NCBI GenBank assembly: GCA_036502575.1
Contig: DASXYL010000040.1
Location: 62,001-126,000, forward strand
Length of the DNA stretch: 64,000 bases
Source: DASXRA01 sp036502575
GTDB lineage: Bacteria > Actinomycetota > Actinomycetes > Mycobacteriales > Jatrophihabitantaceae
Direction: 5' to 3'
Numbering within the stretch: the first letter of the stretch is position 1; each line of letters starts with the position of its first letter. Made by a program: the position numbers and the translations under genes. Below the pieces are notes generated by a model. The model ran no database searches and had not been told where the DNA came from. It saw only the letters and a list, made by a program, of their open reading frames with translations. This document shows, piece after piece, positions 28,140 through 36,576 of the stretch.

Positions 28140-28969
28140 TGGTCGAACGTCGGAGGCTCGTGGGCGGCCTGCATCTGCGCCGCCAGCGCGGCCCGGATCG
28201 CCGCGGGGTCGGTCACCGGTTCGGCGGTGGCCATGCGCAGCGGACGGGTGCGGGGCACCGACGCCGGATCGTCGACGATGCCGGCGAACGTGGCGACCAC
28301 CGGCGGCCACACCTCGGCGATGTCGGCGTGCACGGCGTCGCTGCGCTCGAGCAGGCGCTCGACGTCGTAGCCGTCGAGCGCAGCCGCGTCCTCAGCGGCC
28401 CACTGGCGCACCAGGGCCGGCGTGGTCTCGATGTGGAACTGGATGCCCCACGCGACGCGTCCGGCCCGGAACGCCTGCACCTCGCAGGTGGGCGAACCGG
28501 CCAGCAGCACGGCGCCGGGCGGCAGGTCGAGCACGGCGTCGAAGTGCCACTGGATCACGTCCGGGGTGATCGGCAGGTCGCGAAACAGTGGATCGGTGCC
28601 CGCGTTGGCCCGCTTGGCCACCAGCTGCGCCCCGAACTCGGGGCCCTCGGGGTTGGGTCCGACCCGCCCGCCCAGCGCGACGGCGAGCAACTGGGCGCCG
28701 AGGCAGATCGCCAGCGTCGGTGTCTCGTCCGCGAGCGCCTGCGCCAGCAGGGCCCGCACCGACGGCAGCCAGGGTGCGCGCTCGTCGTCGGCGGCCGACA
28801 TGCCGCCGCCGAGCACGACCAGCCCGTCGTAGCCGTTCAGCGCCGGTATCGAGTCCCCGGCCTCCGCGTTGCGGACATCGAGGCGCACGCCGGCCGCGCT
28901 CAGCCAGTCGCCCAGCGGCCCGAGCGGGTCGCTGACCGCGTTCTGCACGACCAGCACCGAACGACTCAT
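28136..28969 (-). CDS. Class I glutamine amidotransferase-like protein
   Basis: A 277-aa protein with a GuaA-like GATase1 domain. The nucleophile Cys is in LAICLGAQLLAVALGG, the oxyanion region is GLVVLGGGMSA, and the His/Glu pair is in WGIQFHIETTP. The C-terminal 90 residues are helical and unassigned. Free-standing GATase1 proteins hydrolyse glutamine or gamma-glutamyl amides; the substrate is unknown. It is the third gene of a minus-strand operon after glnA2 and the spermidine-synthase-like gene, and is translationally coupled to glnE (GTGA). Confidence 0.85.
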   Translation of the reverse strand: MSRSVLVVQNAVSDPLGPLGDWLSAAGVRLDVRNAEAGDSIPALNGYDGLVVLGGGMSAADDERAPWLPSVRALLAQALADETPTLAICLGAQLLAVALGGRVGPNPEGPEFGAQLVAKRANAGTDPLFRDLPITPDVIQWHFDAVLDLPPGAVLLAGSPTCEVQAFRAGRVAWGIQFHIETTPALVRQWAAEDAAALDGYDVERLLERSDAVHADIAEVWPPVVATFAGIVDDPASVPRTRPLRMATAEPVTDPAAIRAALAAQMQAAHEPPTFDQ

Positions 28970-28979
28970 GCTCTCGACT

Positions 28980-31040
28980 CTAAACGGCCACCATCTCGCG
29001 TTTCGGCGGTGCCGCCGACGGTTCCGCCTCGTCCGGTTCGCGTGGCATCAGCAAATAGGCACTGATGTACAGCAAGGCTGCGATGATCAGCAGGGCGCGG
29101 TATCCGAACGCGAGCGACAGGTACTCGAGGGCACCGCCGAGCATCGAGCCGAGCAGATTCGTCGCGAAAGCGATCGTCGGATGCTTGGTACTTGCGAACC
29201 GCTTGGCGAAGATCACGTTCGCGGCGAAGATCGGCAGGAACGCGATGAGCACCGCGAGCGGCAGCCTGCCCAGGGCCGGCAGCGACAGCAGCCAGGACGC
29301 GGGCACGAGCCAGGCCAGGGCCAGACCGCCCAGCAGCAACCCGTACATGACCGGCACGGGCGGCGTCGCCCGTCTTCGCGTCACCTCCACCGCCGCGAGC
29401 ACGGCGAGCAGCACGCCGCCGAACACGAACGCGTTGACCAACCAGGTCGTGCCGAACAGCAGGGCGAACCCGGTGACGTTCTTCGTCTCCAGCAGCAGGA
29501 ACGCAGCCCCGAGCAGGAACAGGTCGCGGTAGGACCACATCTGCCGCACCGCGCCGAGCCGGGATGTGTTTGCACTTCGCGGGCGGGTGAGCAGCACCGC
29601 GAGCACGGCCAGCACGCTCGCCAGCAGGATGAGCGCCAGCGTCTTGACGTACAGCGCGGGCACCCTCGAGTGCTCGAGGTACAGGAACGGCTTGTCGTCC
29701 GTCGACGGAGGCGGCGTGGCCGCCGAACGCTGCCAGGTGTGCTGCTGGCAGTTCTGGTCGGCCGCTGACAGTCCGGCCAGAATAACGGCGCGGTTGGGTG
29801 CGGACGGATCCTGCGCCAGGCAGGGCGTATGGCTGAACGCGGCGTCGGCCGTCCCGGCGAGCCGATCGACGAGCCAGCCCTCGCGGTAGTAGTTGTACAT
29901 CGCGAAGGCCCCACCGGCCGCCAAGTGCGAGCGTGCGGATCGCATCGCCTCGACGGTGAATAGGTAGCTCTCCAGGCGTAGCGAGCTGGCGCCGGAGACG
30001 AGCGTCAACGAGTCAGGTAAGGCGAACAGGATCAGATCGAACTTCTTGTGCGTCGACTGCAGGTACGCCCGCCCGTCGGTGACATGGGTGGTGACCCGCG
30101 GGTTTTGGTATACGTGATCGGGATTGTGCTGGCGGCCGAAGCGCAGCAATGTCGGGTCGATCTCGACAGCGTCCACGTGCTGGACGTGCCGGGCCAGCGC
30201 GATCGCGACATCCGTACCGGTGCCTGCGCCCACGATCAGCACGTTCTTCGGCGGCCGCGGCGCCAGCAGGTAGGGCTGCAGGTACCAGGACTCCTCCGTC
30301 TCGCGCGCGGTCGCGCTCGTCAACCGTTGGTGCGGGATGCCGTTGACCTGCACGTCCCAGGCCGGCCCGCCCTTCGCGTCCTGCGACGGGATCGTCGTCA
30401 CCTGGTAGTACGGCGACCAGAAGACGCCCTTGTCGTGTCGCAACGGATACACGAGCATCAACGCGAGGCCTAGCAACAGCGGCACCGAGACCGACACGCC
30501 CGGTTTACCGAGCAGCGCGACGAACAGTGCGCCGATGATGGTGAACCACACCAGCGGCGGCGCGTCCAGGAAGGCCAGACCGGTGAACGCGACGATGCCG
30601 ATGAGGCTGCCAAGCAGGTCGTAACGGTAGGCGTCGAGCCTGGGCAGCTGCTGGAAGCACGCAGCGACGAGCTCGCCCGGTCCAGCCATGATGGCGGCCA
30701 CGGCGAGGAAAATCGCCGGCAAGGTAAGCCAGATCGGTGGCCCGTTCGTGCTGAGGCTGGTGAAGAAGATGACCGAGCTGCCCTGCCGGTCGACGGTCAC
30801 GGGATAGGCCGAGATGAAGCCGATCAAGCCGAGCAGCACCATCGGGGAGTAGTACGGCGTGGGCACGCGATCCTCGGGAGCTCGCAGGAACCCCAGGCCG
30901 ATGCCGAGGAACGAGCCCAGCAGGACGAAGTTCGAGAAGTAACTCAGATGCAGGACGTTCGCGCCGGTCCAGCGGATGAGCGACAACTCGAGGAACAACA
31001 TGAGCGCACTGGCTAGAACAAGTCGGGCGCGCGACGACAT
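28980..31040 (-). CDS. Polytopic membrane protein with spermidine-synthase-like methyltransferase core
   Basis: A 686-aa protein. The N-terminal third has several transmembrane helices beginning SARLVLASALMLFLELSLI-like. A soluble SAM/decarboxy-SAM-binding fold follows at about residues 265-440: VLIVGAGTGTDVAIALARH, VDAVEIDPTLL, VTDGRAYL, FDLILFALPD. A second set of helices forms the C-terminus. True spermidine synthases have GGGDG in the first motif, while here it is GAGTG, so aminopropyl transfer is not assured. ATG 31040 has GGGAGG 6 nt upstream; seven further codons upstream lack one. It sits 10 nt before the amidotransferase and 48 nt after glnA2. Confidence 0.78.
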   Translation of the reverse strand: MSSRARLVLASALMLFLELSLIRWTGANVLHLSYFSNFVLLGSFLGIGLGFLRAPEDRVPTPYYSPMVLLGLIGFISAYPVTVDRQGSSVIFFTSLSTNGPPIWLTLPAIFLAVAAIMAGPGELVAACFQQLPRLDAYRYDLLGSLIGIVAFTGLAFLDAPPLVWFTIIGALFVALLGKPGVSVSVPLLLGLALMLVYPLRHDKGVFWSPYYQVTTIPSQDAKGGPAWDVQVNGIPHQRLTSATARETEESWYLQPYLLAPRPPKNVLIVGAGTGTDVAIALARHVQHVDAVEIDPTLLRFGRQHNPDHVYQNPRVTTHVTDGRAYLQSTHKKFDLILFALPDSLTLVSGASSLRLESYLFTVEAMRSARSHLAAGGAFAMYNYYREGWLVDRLAGTADAAFSHTPCLAQDPSAPNRAVILAGLSAADQNCQQHTWQRSAATPPPSTDDKPFLYLEHSRVPALYVKTLALILLASVLAVLAVLLTRPRSANTSRLGAVRQMWSYRDLFLLGAAFLLLETKNVTGFALLFGTTWLVNAFVFGGVLLAVLAAVEVTRRRATPPVPVMYGLLLGGLALAWLVPASWLLSLPALGRLPLAVLIAFLPIFAANVIFAKRFASTKHPTIAFATNLLGSMLGGALEYLSLAFGYRALLIIAALLYISAYLLMPREPDEAEPSAAPPKREMVAV

Positions 31041-31088
31041 ACCGGACCTCCCAGGGTGCACGGCTTATCGGTGGTACCGGGTCAGCGA

Positions 31089-32447
31089 CTACAGCGAAGG
31101 CAGGTAGCGCTGCAGCTCGAACGGAGTGACCTCGGCACGATAGTCGACCCACTCGGCTCGCTTGTTACGCAGGAAGTAGTCGAAGACGTGCTCGCCCAGC
31201 GTTTCGGCGACCAGCTCGGACTCCTCCATCGCCCGCAACGCGTCGGCGAGGTTGTGCGGCAACTCGTCGTAGCCCAGCGCCCGCCGCTCGGTGTCCGAGA
31301 GCGACCAGACGTCGTTCTCGGCCCCTGGGGGTAGCTCGTAGCCCTGCTCGATGCCCCGCATGCCGGCCGCGAGCAGCACGGCGAAGGCGAGGTACGGATT
31401 GCACGCCGAGTCCGGCGATCGCATCTCGACCCGCGTCGAGTTGGCCTTGCCCGGCTTGTACATCGGTACGCGCACCAGCGCCGAGCGGTTGGCGTGACCC
31501 CAGCAGATGAACGTCGGCGCTTCGACGAGCTCGCCCGGCGCGGCGTAGCCGTACAGCCGCTTGTAGGAGTTCACCCACTGGTTGGTGACCGCCGTGATCT
31601 CGCGGGCGTGGTGCAGCAGCCCGGCGATGAACGCCCGCGCCGTCTTGGACAGGTTCAGCGGATCGCTCGGATCGTGGAAGGCGTTGCTGTCGCTCTCGAA
31701 CAGCGACAGGTGGGTGTGCATACCGCTACCCGGGCGCTGCCCGAACGGTTTGGGCATGAACGTCGCGTGCACGCCGTGCGCGATCGCGACCTCCTTGACC
31801 ACGTGCCGGAACGTCATGATGTTGTCGGCCATCGACAGCGCATCGGCGTAGCGCAGATCGATCTCCTGCTGCCCCGGCGCCACCTCGTGGTGGCTGAACT
31901 CGACCGAGATGCCCAAGCCTTCCAAAGCACTGACCGCGTCGCGCCGGAAGTCGTGCGCCGTGTCGTGGCTGGTCATGTCGAAATAGCCGCCGTTGTCGAT
32001 CGGCTGCGGCTCGCTGCCGTCGGTCGGGCGGTCCTTCAGCAGGAAGAACTCGATCTCGGGATGGGTGTAGAACGTGAACCCGCGCTCGGCCGCCCTCGAC
32101 AGCGACCGGCGCAGCACATAGCGAGGATCGGCCCACGACGGCGAGCCGTCGGGCATCGTGATGTCGCAGAACATGCGCGCCGAGTCGGCCGGGCGACCGT
32201 CTGGCTCGGGCAGGATCTGGAACGTCGCGGGATCTGGACGGGCGAGCATGTCGCTCTCGCTGGCCCTCGCAAAACCCTCGATCGCCGAGCCGTCGAACCC
32301 GATGCCCTCCTCGAACGCGCCGTCGAGTTCCGCGGGCGCGATCGCCACCGACTTGAGGTAGCCGAGGACATCGGTGAACCACAGCCGCACGAACCGGATC
32401 TGACGCTCCTCGAGCGTCCTGAGCACGAACTCCTGTTGGCGGTCCAC
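31089..32447 (-). CDS. glnA2: Glutamine synthetase-like protein GlnA2 (probable gamma-glutamylpolyamine synthetase)
   Basis: A 452-aa GS-fold enzyme with FDGSAIEGFARASESDM, HHEVAPGQQEIDLRYAD, FMPKPFGQRPGSGMH and ALVRVP. The adenylylation tyrosine of GlnA1 (DLYELPP) is replaced by VWSLSD, so GlnE should not modify it. In Streptomyces coelicolor, GlnA2 was reported as a gamma-glutamylpolyamine synthetase used in polyamine breakdown; its location after glnE is conserved in actinomycetes. Here it heads an operon with a spermidine-synthase-like protein, an amidotransferase and glnE. Substrate is inferred from the family, not shown by sequence. Confidence 0.9.
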   Translation of the reverse strand: MDRQQEFVLRTLEERQIRFVRLWFTDVLGYLKSVAIAPAELDGAFEEGIGFDGSAIEGFARASESDMLARPDPATFQILPEPDGRPADSARMFCDITMPDGSPSWADPRYVLRRSLSRAAERGFTFYTHPEIEFFLLKDRPTDGSEPQPIDNGGYFDMTSHDTAHDFRRDAVSALEGLGISVEFSHHEVAPGQQEIDLRYADALSMADNIMTFRHVVKEVAIAHGVHATFMPKPFGQRPGSGMHTHLSLFESDSNAFHDPSDPLNLSKTARAFIAGLLHHAREITAVTNQWVNSYKRLYGYAAPGELVEAPTFICWGHANRSALVRVPMYKPGKANSTRVEMRSPDSACNPYLAFAVLLAAGMRGIEQGYELPPGAENDVWSLSDTERRALGYDELPHNLADALRAMEESELVAETLGEHVFDYFLRNKRAEWVDYRAEVTPFELQRYLPSL

Positions 32448-32499
32448 GGTTCTCCAGTCTCCAGGTGACCGATGACGGCGAGATTACGCCGCCCTTGGG

Positions 32500-32547
32500 A
32501 GTTGTCCGCGCTTCGCGGCGCTATGACGTCGTTTAGCGCGGACAACT
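32500..32547 (+). repeat. Dispersed palindromic repeat A, copy 3
   Basis: A 48-bp element with perfect 13-bp arms AGTTGTCCGCGCT and AGCGCGGACAACT and an interior with GCTATGACGTCGTTT. It lies between glnA2 and the lipoprotein gene, followed by a GCGCTCTTCGCGTGTGGGG stretch distantly like repeat C. Confidence 0.8.
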
Positions 32548-32604
32548 TGCGGCCCCACGCGCTCTGAGCGCGGGCGCTCTTCGCGTGTGGGGGCGTGTGG
32601 GGAG

Positions 32605-33981
32605 TCAGTGGGGGCAGGCGGGGAGATCCGGTAGGCCTTGCAGGCTGAACAGGTACTGGTCCCACTGATAGGTCGCGGCGACCTGGTTGCCGGCCGGGTT
32701 GGTGTACTCCTGGATGGACACCATGCCGTCGGTCGTCTCCTCCCCCGCGACCCGGCTGCCGTGTGCCAGCTGGGCGAAGGTGCCGGTACTGAGATCGAGG
32801 ACGAACACGCCGCCCGCGTCCCACACGAGGAAGTGCCCGTACAGCGCCGGGTAGGTCGGCCCGGCGATCTGCAGCCGTTGGCCGTCCGGCCAGGACGGGC
32901 CGCTGGGGACGAGCGTGACCGACTTGCCCCACGAAGGACGCCAGGCTCGGATGACCTGATCGGTCGTCCACACGATCAGGTCGCCATTGCTGATCACGTA
33001 GTTGGGCCGGTCGGCGGCGATGGTCAGCCCGGCCGGCAGCGTCCTCGGCGTGCCGGTGTCCTGGTCGATCGCGATCAAGCGCTCGGGTGGGCCGCTCGTG
33101 TCGGTCGGCTGCGGCCGGGGGGCGTTCGGCGCGATCGCGGTGTAGAGCAACTGGTCGTTGTAGGACACGAACGATTCCGTCAGTCCCCGGTACAAGACCT
33201 TCGTCCGGCCGGTGGCCAGCGCGTACTGCATCAGCTGGCTGCCACCCCAACCGGTGGTGTCGGGCGCGGCCTGGATCCAGTACAGGTACCGCGACGTCAG
33301 CTTGGGCTGGACGTATCCACTGCGCAGCGGACGCCCGGCGGAATCGACCGGATTGCTCGCGACCAGCGTGAGCTTGCTCGCGCCCCGATCCCACAGGTAG
33401 AGGCGCCACACCCAGGCGGCACCTTCGCCGTTGACCGGGTGGTAGATGAACGCTGTGTGGTCCGACGTGCCCGAATCCCAGCCGATTCCGCCGGCGTAGC
33501 CCATCCCGGGTTCGGAGGCGTTGGGCGCGTCGGGGTCGATCCGGATCGTGCCGACGTCCTCGACGACGCGATGTTGCTTGCCGACAAAAGCGATGCGGGC
33601 GGTCGTCCCGCTGTCCGACTCGAGCAGCACGCCGGTGCCCTGCGCGTTCGGTGCCTTGGTCCCGTGGTGATCCCACACGCCTTGCCACAGCTGGCCCCGC
33701 TGCTTCGCGGCTTGCCACGCCAGGGGCAACGCGACGAAGCAGGGCTGCGCGCGCACGACGACGTTGGGCGATGAAGGCAAGCTGCTCGGCGACGGAGCAG
33801 GGCTGCTCGACGAGGAGCGGACCGTCTCGCCGGGCGTCGAACGAGACGAACTCGAACGGTGCCCGGCCGAGTGACTCGTGCACCCGGCTACCACCACCAC
33901 CACCGCCAGCACCGCGGCGAAGCGCCGCCTACCAGATGTAGCCACGGCCACCGAGCGCGACGACGACGGTGTGCGCACCAC
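32605..33981 (-). CDS. Secreted lipoprotein, probable beta-propeller
   Basis: A protein of up to 458 aa with a type II signal peptide (RRRFAAVLAVVVVVAGCTS, lipidated Cys in the VAGC lipobox). A Ser/Pro-rich spacer of about 40 residues leads to a repetitive beta-rich domain with many Trp/Tyr (WRLYLWDRG, RYLYWIQAAP, NGDLIVWTTDQV, GHFLVWDAGGVFVLDL), which suggests a WD40/PQQ-like propeller. No enzyme motif is seen. The frame opens at GTG 33981, overlapping the upstream C39 gene by 53 nt. GTGs near 33951 and 33945 would give a shorter, more usual signal peptide. It is probably co-transcribed with the peptidase gene. Confidence 0.72.
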   Translation of the reverse strand: MVRTPSSSRSVAVATSGRRRFAAVLAVVVVVAGCTSHSAGHRSSSSRSTPGETVRSSSSSPAPSPSSLPSSPNVVVRAQPCFVALPLAWQAAKQRGQLWQGVWDHHGTKAPNAQGTGVLLESDSGTTARIAFVGKQHRVVEDVGTIRIDPDAPNASEPGMGYAGGIGWDSGTSDHTAFIYHPVNGEGAAWVWRLYLWDRGASKLTLVASNPVDSAGRPLRSGYVQPKLTSRYLYWIQAAPDTTGWGGSQLMQYALATGRTKVLYRGLTESFVSYNDQLLYTAIAPNAPRPQPTDTSGPPERLIAIDQDTGTPRTLPAGLTIAADRPNYVISNGDLIVWTTDQVIRAWRPSWGKSVTLVPSGPSWPDGQRLQIAGPTYPALYGHFLVWDAGGVFVLDLSTGTFAQLAHGSRVAGEETTDGMVSIQEYTNPAGNQVAATYQWDQYLFSLQGLPDLPACPH

Positions 33982-34816
33982 CCCTGCTCGTCACCCAGTG
34001 CTGGACGCCGTTGGCGAACGCGGCCGGATCGTTGATTCCGGTGGTCTGGCCGCTGTCCTGGTAGCCCCGGGCCGACCACCAGTGGTACCAGGTCCCGTTC
34101 GGCTGGTACGGCAGCTGATAGCCCGGTATCGAGTACTGGTTGTCGGCCTGCGGATGCCCGTGCGAGATGTCGTAAACCAGATCGGTGACGAACTGGTTCT
34201 GCTGCGCCGCGGTCGGCGCATCGGGCAGCGGCCGGGCCGAATACCACTCACCCGAGGTGCCGTACTTGAGATAGAGCCGGTAGTTCAGCACGTCCTGGAC
34301 CGGGTACCAGCTCGTGCCCGGATAGCTGGGCACGTTGTCGCTGCCGTACCACGAGGTGCCGTCGTCCGTGGTGCCCAGCAGTTGGGCCGCCGCCGACTGC
34401 TGACTGGACGCGCTTCCGGTCCAGCCGACGCCGAGGAAGTCGGCCACCATGGTGGTTGTGGCCGGGCCGCAGAAGATCTCGTTGACCTGCTGGTAGTACG
34501 GCTCGCCGAGGTTGGCCGAGGTCGCCGCAGCCGGGCGCAGCTGGCCAGCTGCTCGGGCCATAAGGCTGCGGTAGTAGCTGGTCGCCTGCTGCTGTTTCGC
34601 GGCGTCTCGCTGCAGATCAGCGCCTGTGAGAGGCCGCGAGGAGGCCGAGCTGTACTGGCCGATCGTGGGCTCCGGCGGCGCGGCGCCCGGTCCGCCCGGA
34701 CTGGCGCCCGCCGGGCCGGGTGCGAGTTGCGACACGACGAGTCCGGCCACCGTGGCCACGACGAGCAGGCCGACCAGCCGCCGCTTCGCGTTCCGATTCG
34801 GGAATGATGCCGTCAT
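33929..34816 (-). CDS. Secreted C39-like papain-fold peptidase
   Basis: A 295-aa exported protein. The signal peptide is KRRLVGLLVVATVAGLVVSQ, with a cut likely near GPAGAS. The C39_2-like domain has a candidate catalytic Cys in NEIFCGPATTTMVADFLG, and later His residues in DISHGHPQAD and WYHWWSARGY, with a GYQDSGQTTGINDPA segment. Related actinobacterial proteins are annotated as C39 family peptidases; the target is unknown. ATG 34816 has GGAGGG upstream and fixes the start. It overlaps the lipoprotein gene downstream. Confidence 0.75.
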   Translation of the reverse strand: MTASFPNRNAKRRLVGLLVVATVAGLVVSQLAPGPAGASPGGPGAAPPEPTIGQYSSASSRPLTGADLQRDAAKQQQATSYYRSLMARAAGQLRPAAATSANLGEPYYQQVNEIFCGPATTTMVADFLGVGWTGSASSQQSAAAQLLGTTDDGTSWYGSDNVPSYPGTSWYPVQDVLNYRLYLKYGTSGEWYSARPLPDAPTAAQQNQFVTDLVYDISHGHPQADNQYSIPGYQLPYQPNGTWYHWWSARGYQDSGQTTGINDPAAFANGVQHWVTSRGGAHTVVVALGGRGYIW

Positions 34817-34923
34817 TGTTACGACCCTCCGCGTGCAAGGCACATACACCGGTTGGTGGTACTGCCTCGGGGAGGTTACTCGGGACCCACGGGTCGGCCC
34901 AGCCAGCGTCGACCCGCCTCACG

Positions 34924-34976
34924 CTGGACTTACGGTCGAGACCCGGACTTCGAGACCTGGACTTACGGGTCGAGAC
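34924..34976. repeat. Short tandem repeat beside the L,D-transpeptidase stop
   Basis: Three tandem units: CTGGACTTACGGTCGAGAC, a shortened CCGGACTTCGAGAC, and CTGGACTTACGGGTCGAGAC. The array ends at the last base before the transpeptidase stop codon, in the gap between that gene and the C39 gene. Confidence 0.7.
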
Positions 34977-36260
34977 TCAGTGCAGGGCGCTGCCGGCTAC
35001 CCACTGGGCCCACGGCACGCTCCAGTCGCCGTTCTGCCACACCTGCAGGGCCGGCCCGCCGGTGTTCTTCACCTGCACGACGTCGCCGATCACCGAGTGG
35101 TCGTAGAACCACTGGGCGTTGTCCTTGTTCAGGTTCAGGCAGCCGTGCGAGGTGTCGGTGTTGCCCTGCGCCCACACGGTGGTGTCGAGTCGGTGCAGGT
35201 AGATGCCGTCGGTGCTGATCTGGGTCGCGAGGTAGATGTACTCCTTGTAGCCCTTCGGCGAGTTCACCGGCAGGCCGTAGGTGCTCGAGTCCATCAGCAC
35301 CGGGTTGGCGTGGCCGATCACCGTGTAGATGCCGGGCATCGTCCACAGCGAGATCTGACCGTGGACGCCCTGGACGTAGCCGCCCTGGCCCATCGAGGTC
35401 GGCATCGACCGAACGAGCTTGTCGTTGTAGTAGACCTTCACCGTGTGAGTCTTGTCGTCGGAGATCGAGACGTGCTTGGCGCCGATCTTGAACGACGCGC
35501 TGGCGTCGGCCTGACCGTAGAGACCGGGGCTGACCTGCTTGCCGTAGACATTGGCCGAGACGCTGACCTTCGTGCCGGGCTTGTAGTACACCTTCGGACG
35601 CCAGTGCACGTTCTGGTCGTCCATCCAGTACCAGCCGCCCGGCTGCACCGGCGACGTCGTGATCTTCAGCGTCTTCTCGGCGGCCGCCTTGTTCGAGATC
35701 GGCTCGTCGAAGTGGACGCTCACCACCATGCCCACGCCGTAGGTCGCACCACTCTTCAGGGCTGACCGACCGGTCGTCTCGAGGTCGGGCATCGTCATGT
35801 TGTCCGGCGTGACGGTGGTGAAGTGCGAGGTCTTGCTGACCGGCTTGCCGTCGGCGTTGGTCGCCTTGGCCACGACCGTGTAGGTCTTGCTGTAGCCGAG
35901 CGGCTCAGCGACGCTCCAGGACGTCTTGTCCGTGTTGTAGGAGCCCTTGATGGCCTTGCCCTCGGGGTTGGTGACCTTCACCGACGACAACGTGCCGTCG
36001 GCCACCGCCACGGTGATCGGCCCGGACGGACTGATCGACTGCGCCCCGTTGGCCGGGATCGCAGTGAGCTTCGCCGGGGGCGCGGGCGGCTTGGTCGTGG
36101 GCGGCGCGCTCGAGGTCGAATCGCCGGTCGGGCTGGTGTTGCCCACGGGAGATGTTCCCTGAGAGGAGCTGTGGTGCCCCGAGGAGCACGCGCCCAGCAC
36201 CAAAACACCCGTGGCGGCCACCGCCGCCACGTACCAACGCCGCCGAATCCCCACCGACAC
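34977..36260 (-). CDS. L,D-transpeptidase lipoprotein (YkuD, Ig-like domains)
   Basis: A 427-aa lipoprotein that probably forms 3-3 cross-links in peptidoglycan, as mycobacterial LdtMt2 does. The signal peptide is RRRWYVAAVAATGVLVLGACSS with the lipidated Cys in LGAC. A Ser/Thr/Pro linker and two Ig-like domains follow (APANGAQSISPSGPITVAVADG-type start). The C-terminal YkuD domain has the catalytic SHGCLNL. GTG 36260 was chosen because GGAGG lies 5 nt upstream and the signal peptide then has normal length; longer frames reach 36719 without support. Only Arg/Lys context upstream is lost by this choice. Confidence 0.9.
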   Translation of the reverse strand: MSVGIRRRWYVAAVAATGVLVLGACSSGHHSSSQGTSPVGNTSPTGDSTSSAPPTTKPPAPPAKLTAIPANGAQSISPSGPITVAVADGTLSSVKVTNPEGKAIKGSYNTDKTSWSVAEPLGYSKTYTVVAKATNADGKPVSKTSHFTTVTPDNMTMPDLETTGRSALKSGATYGVGMVVSVHFDEPISNKAAAEKTLKITTSPVQPGGWYWMDDQNVHWRPKVYYKPGTKVSVSANVYGKQVSPGLYGQADASASFKIGAKHVSISDDKTHTVKVYYNDKLVRSMPTSMGQGGYVQGVHGQISLWTMPGIYTVIGHANPVLMDSSTYGLPVNSPKGYKEYIYLATQISTDGIYLHRLDTTVWAQGNTDTSHGCLNLNKDNAQWFYDHSVIGDVVQVKNTGGPALQVWQNGDWSVPWAQWVAGSALH

Positions 36261-36576
36261 CCCAACCTCCGGCCTAGCACCCACAGACACTGCAGCACCC
36301 CACGCCATTCGTGAGTTCAATTGTGGACCACGTCGGCGCAGCGACACGCCAGGCAGAAGGTCACGATCGGCTCTAACTGTAATGACGCATGCACAGCTGG
36401 TTTGGTTGCATGGGATCGAGATGCGTTGTGCACGTCGCGACCGGGCACCGCGCCAGCTTGCGACATTCTGCCCTATCGGGGTGACGCTTCTCGCACCGGG
36501 CGCCCGATCCGGTGATCGATCAGTCACCGGCTGCTGTGGCCCTCGGGGCGATCTCGCGCTGAGGGACACTTGAGGC
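36261..36576. other. Gene-free divergent promoter region between L,D-transpeptidase and nadE
   Basis: 316 bp with no open gene and lower GC near 36370-36420. I see no recognisable riboswitch, operator or RNA gene. A TACAGT hexamer on the minus strand near 36380 could be a -10 box for the transpeptidase gene, but no paired -35 was found. Confidence 0.4.

Noticed and set aside
25935..28370. Long plus-strand reading frame opposite glnE (811 codons)
   Set aside because: The opposite strand encodes complete, conserved GlnE; the plus-strand product is compositionally biased and has no recognisable motif.
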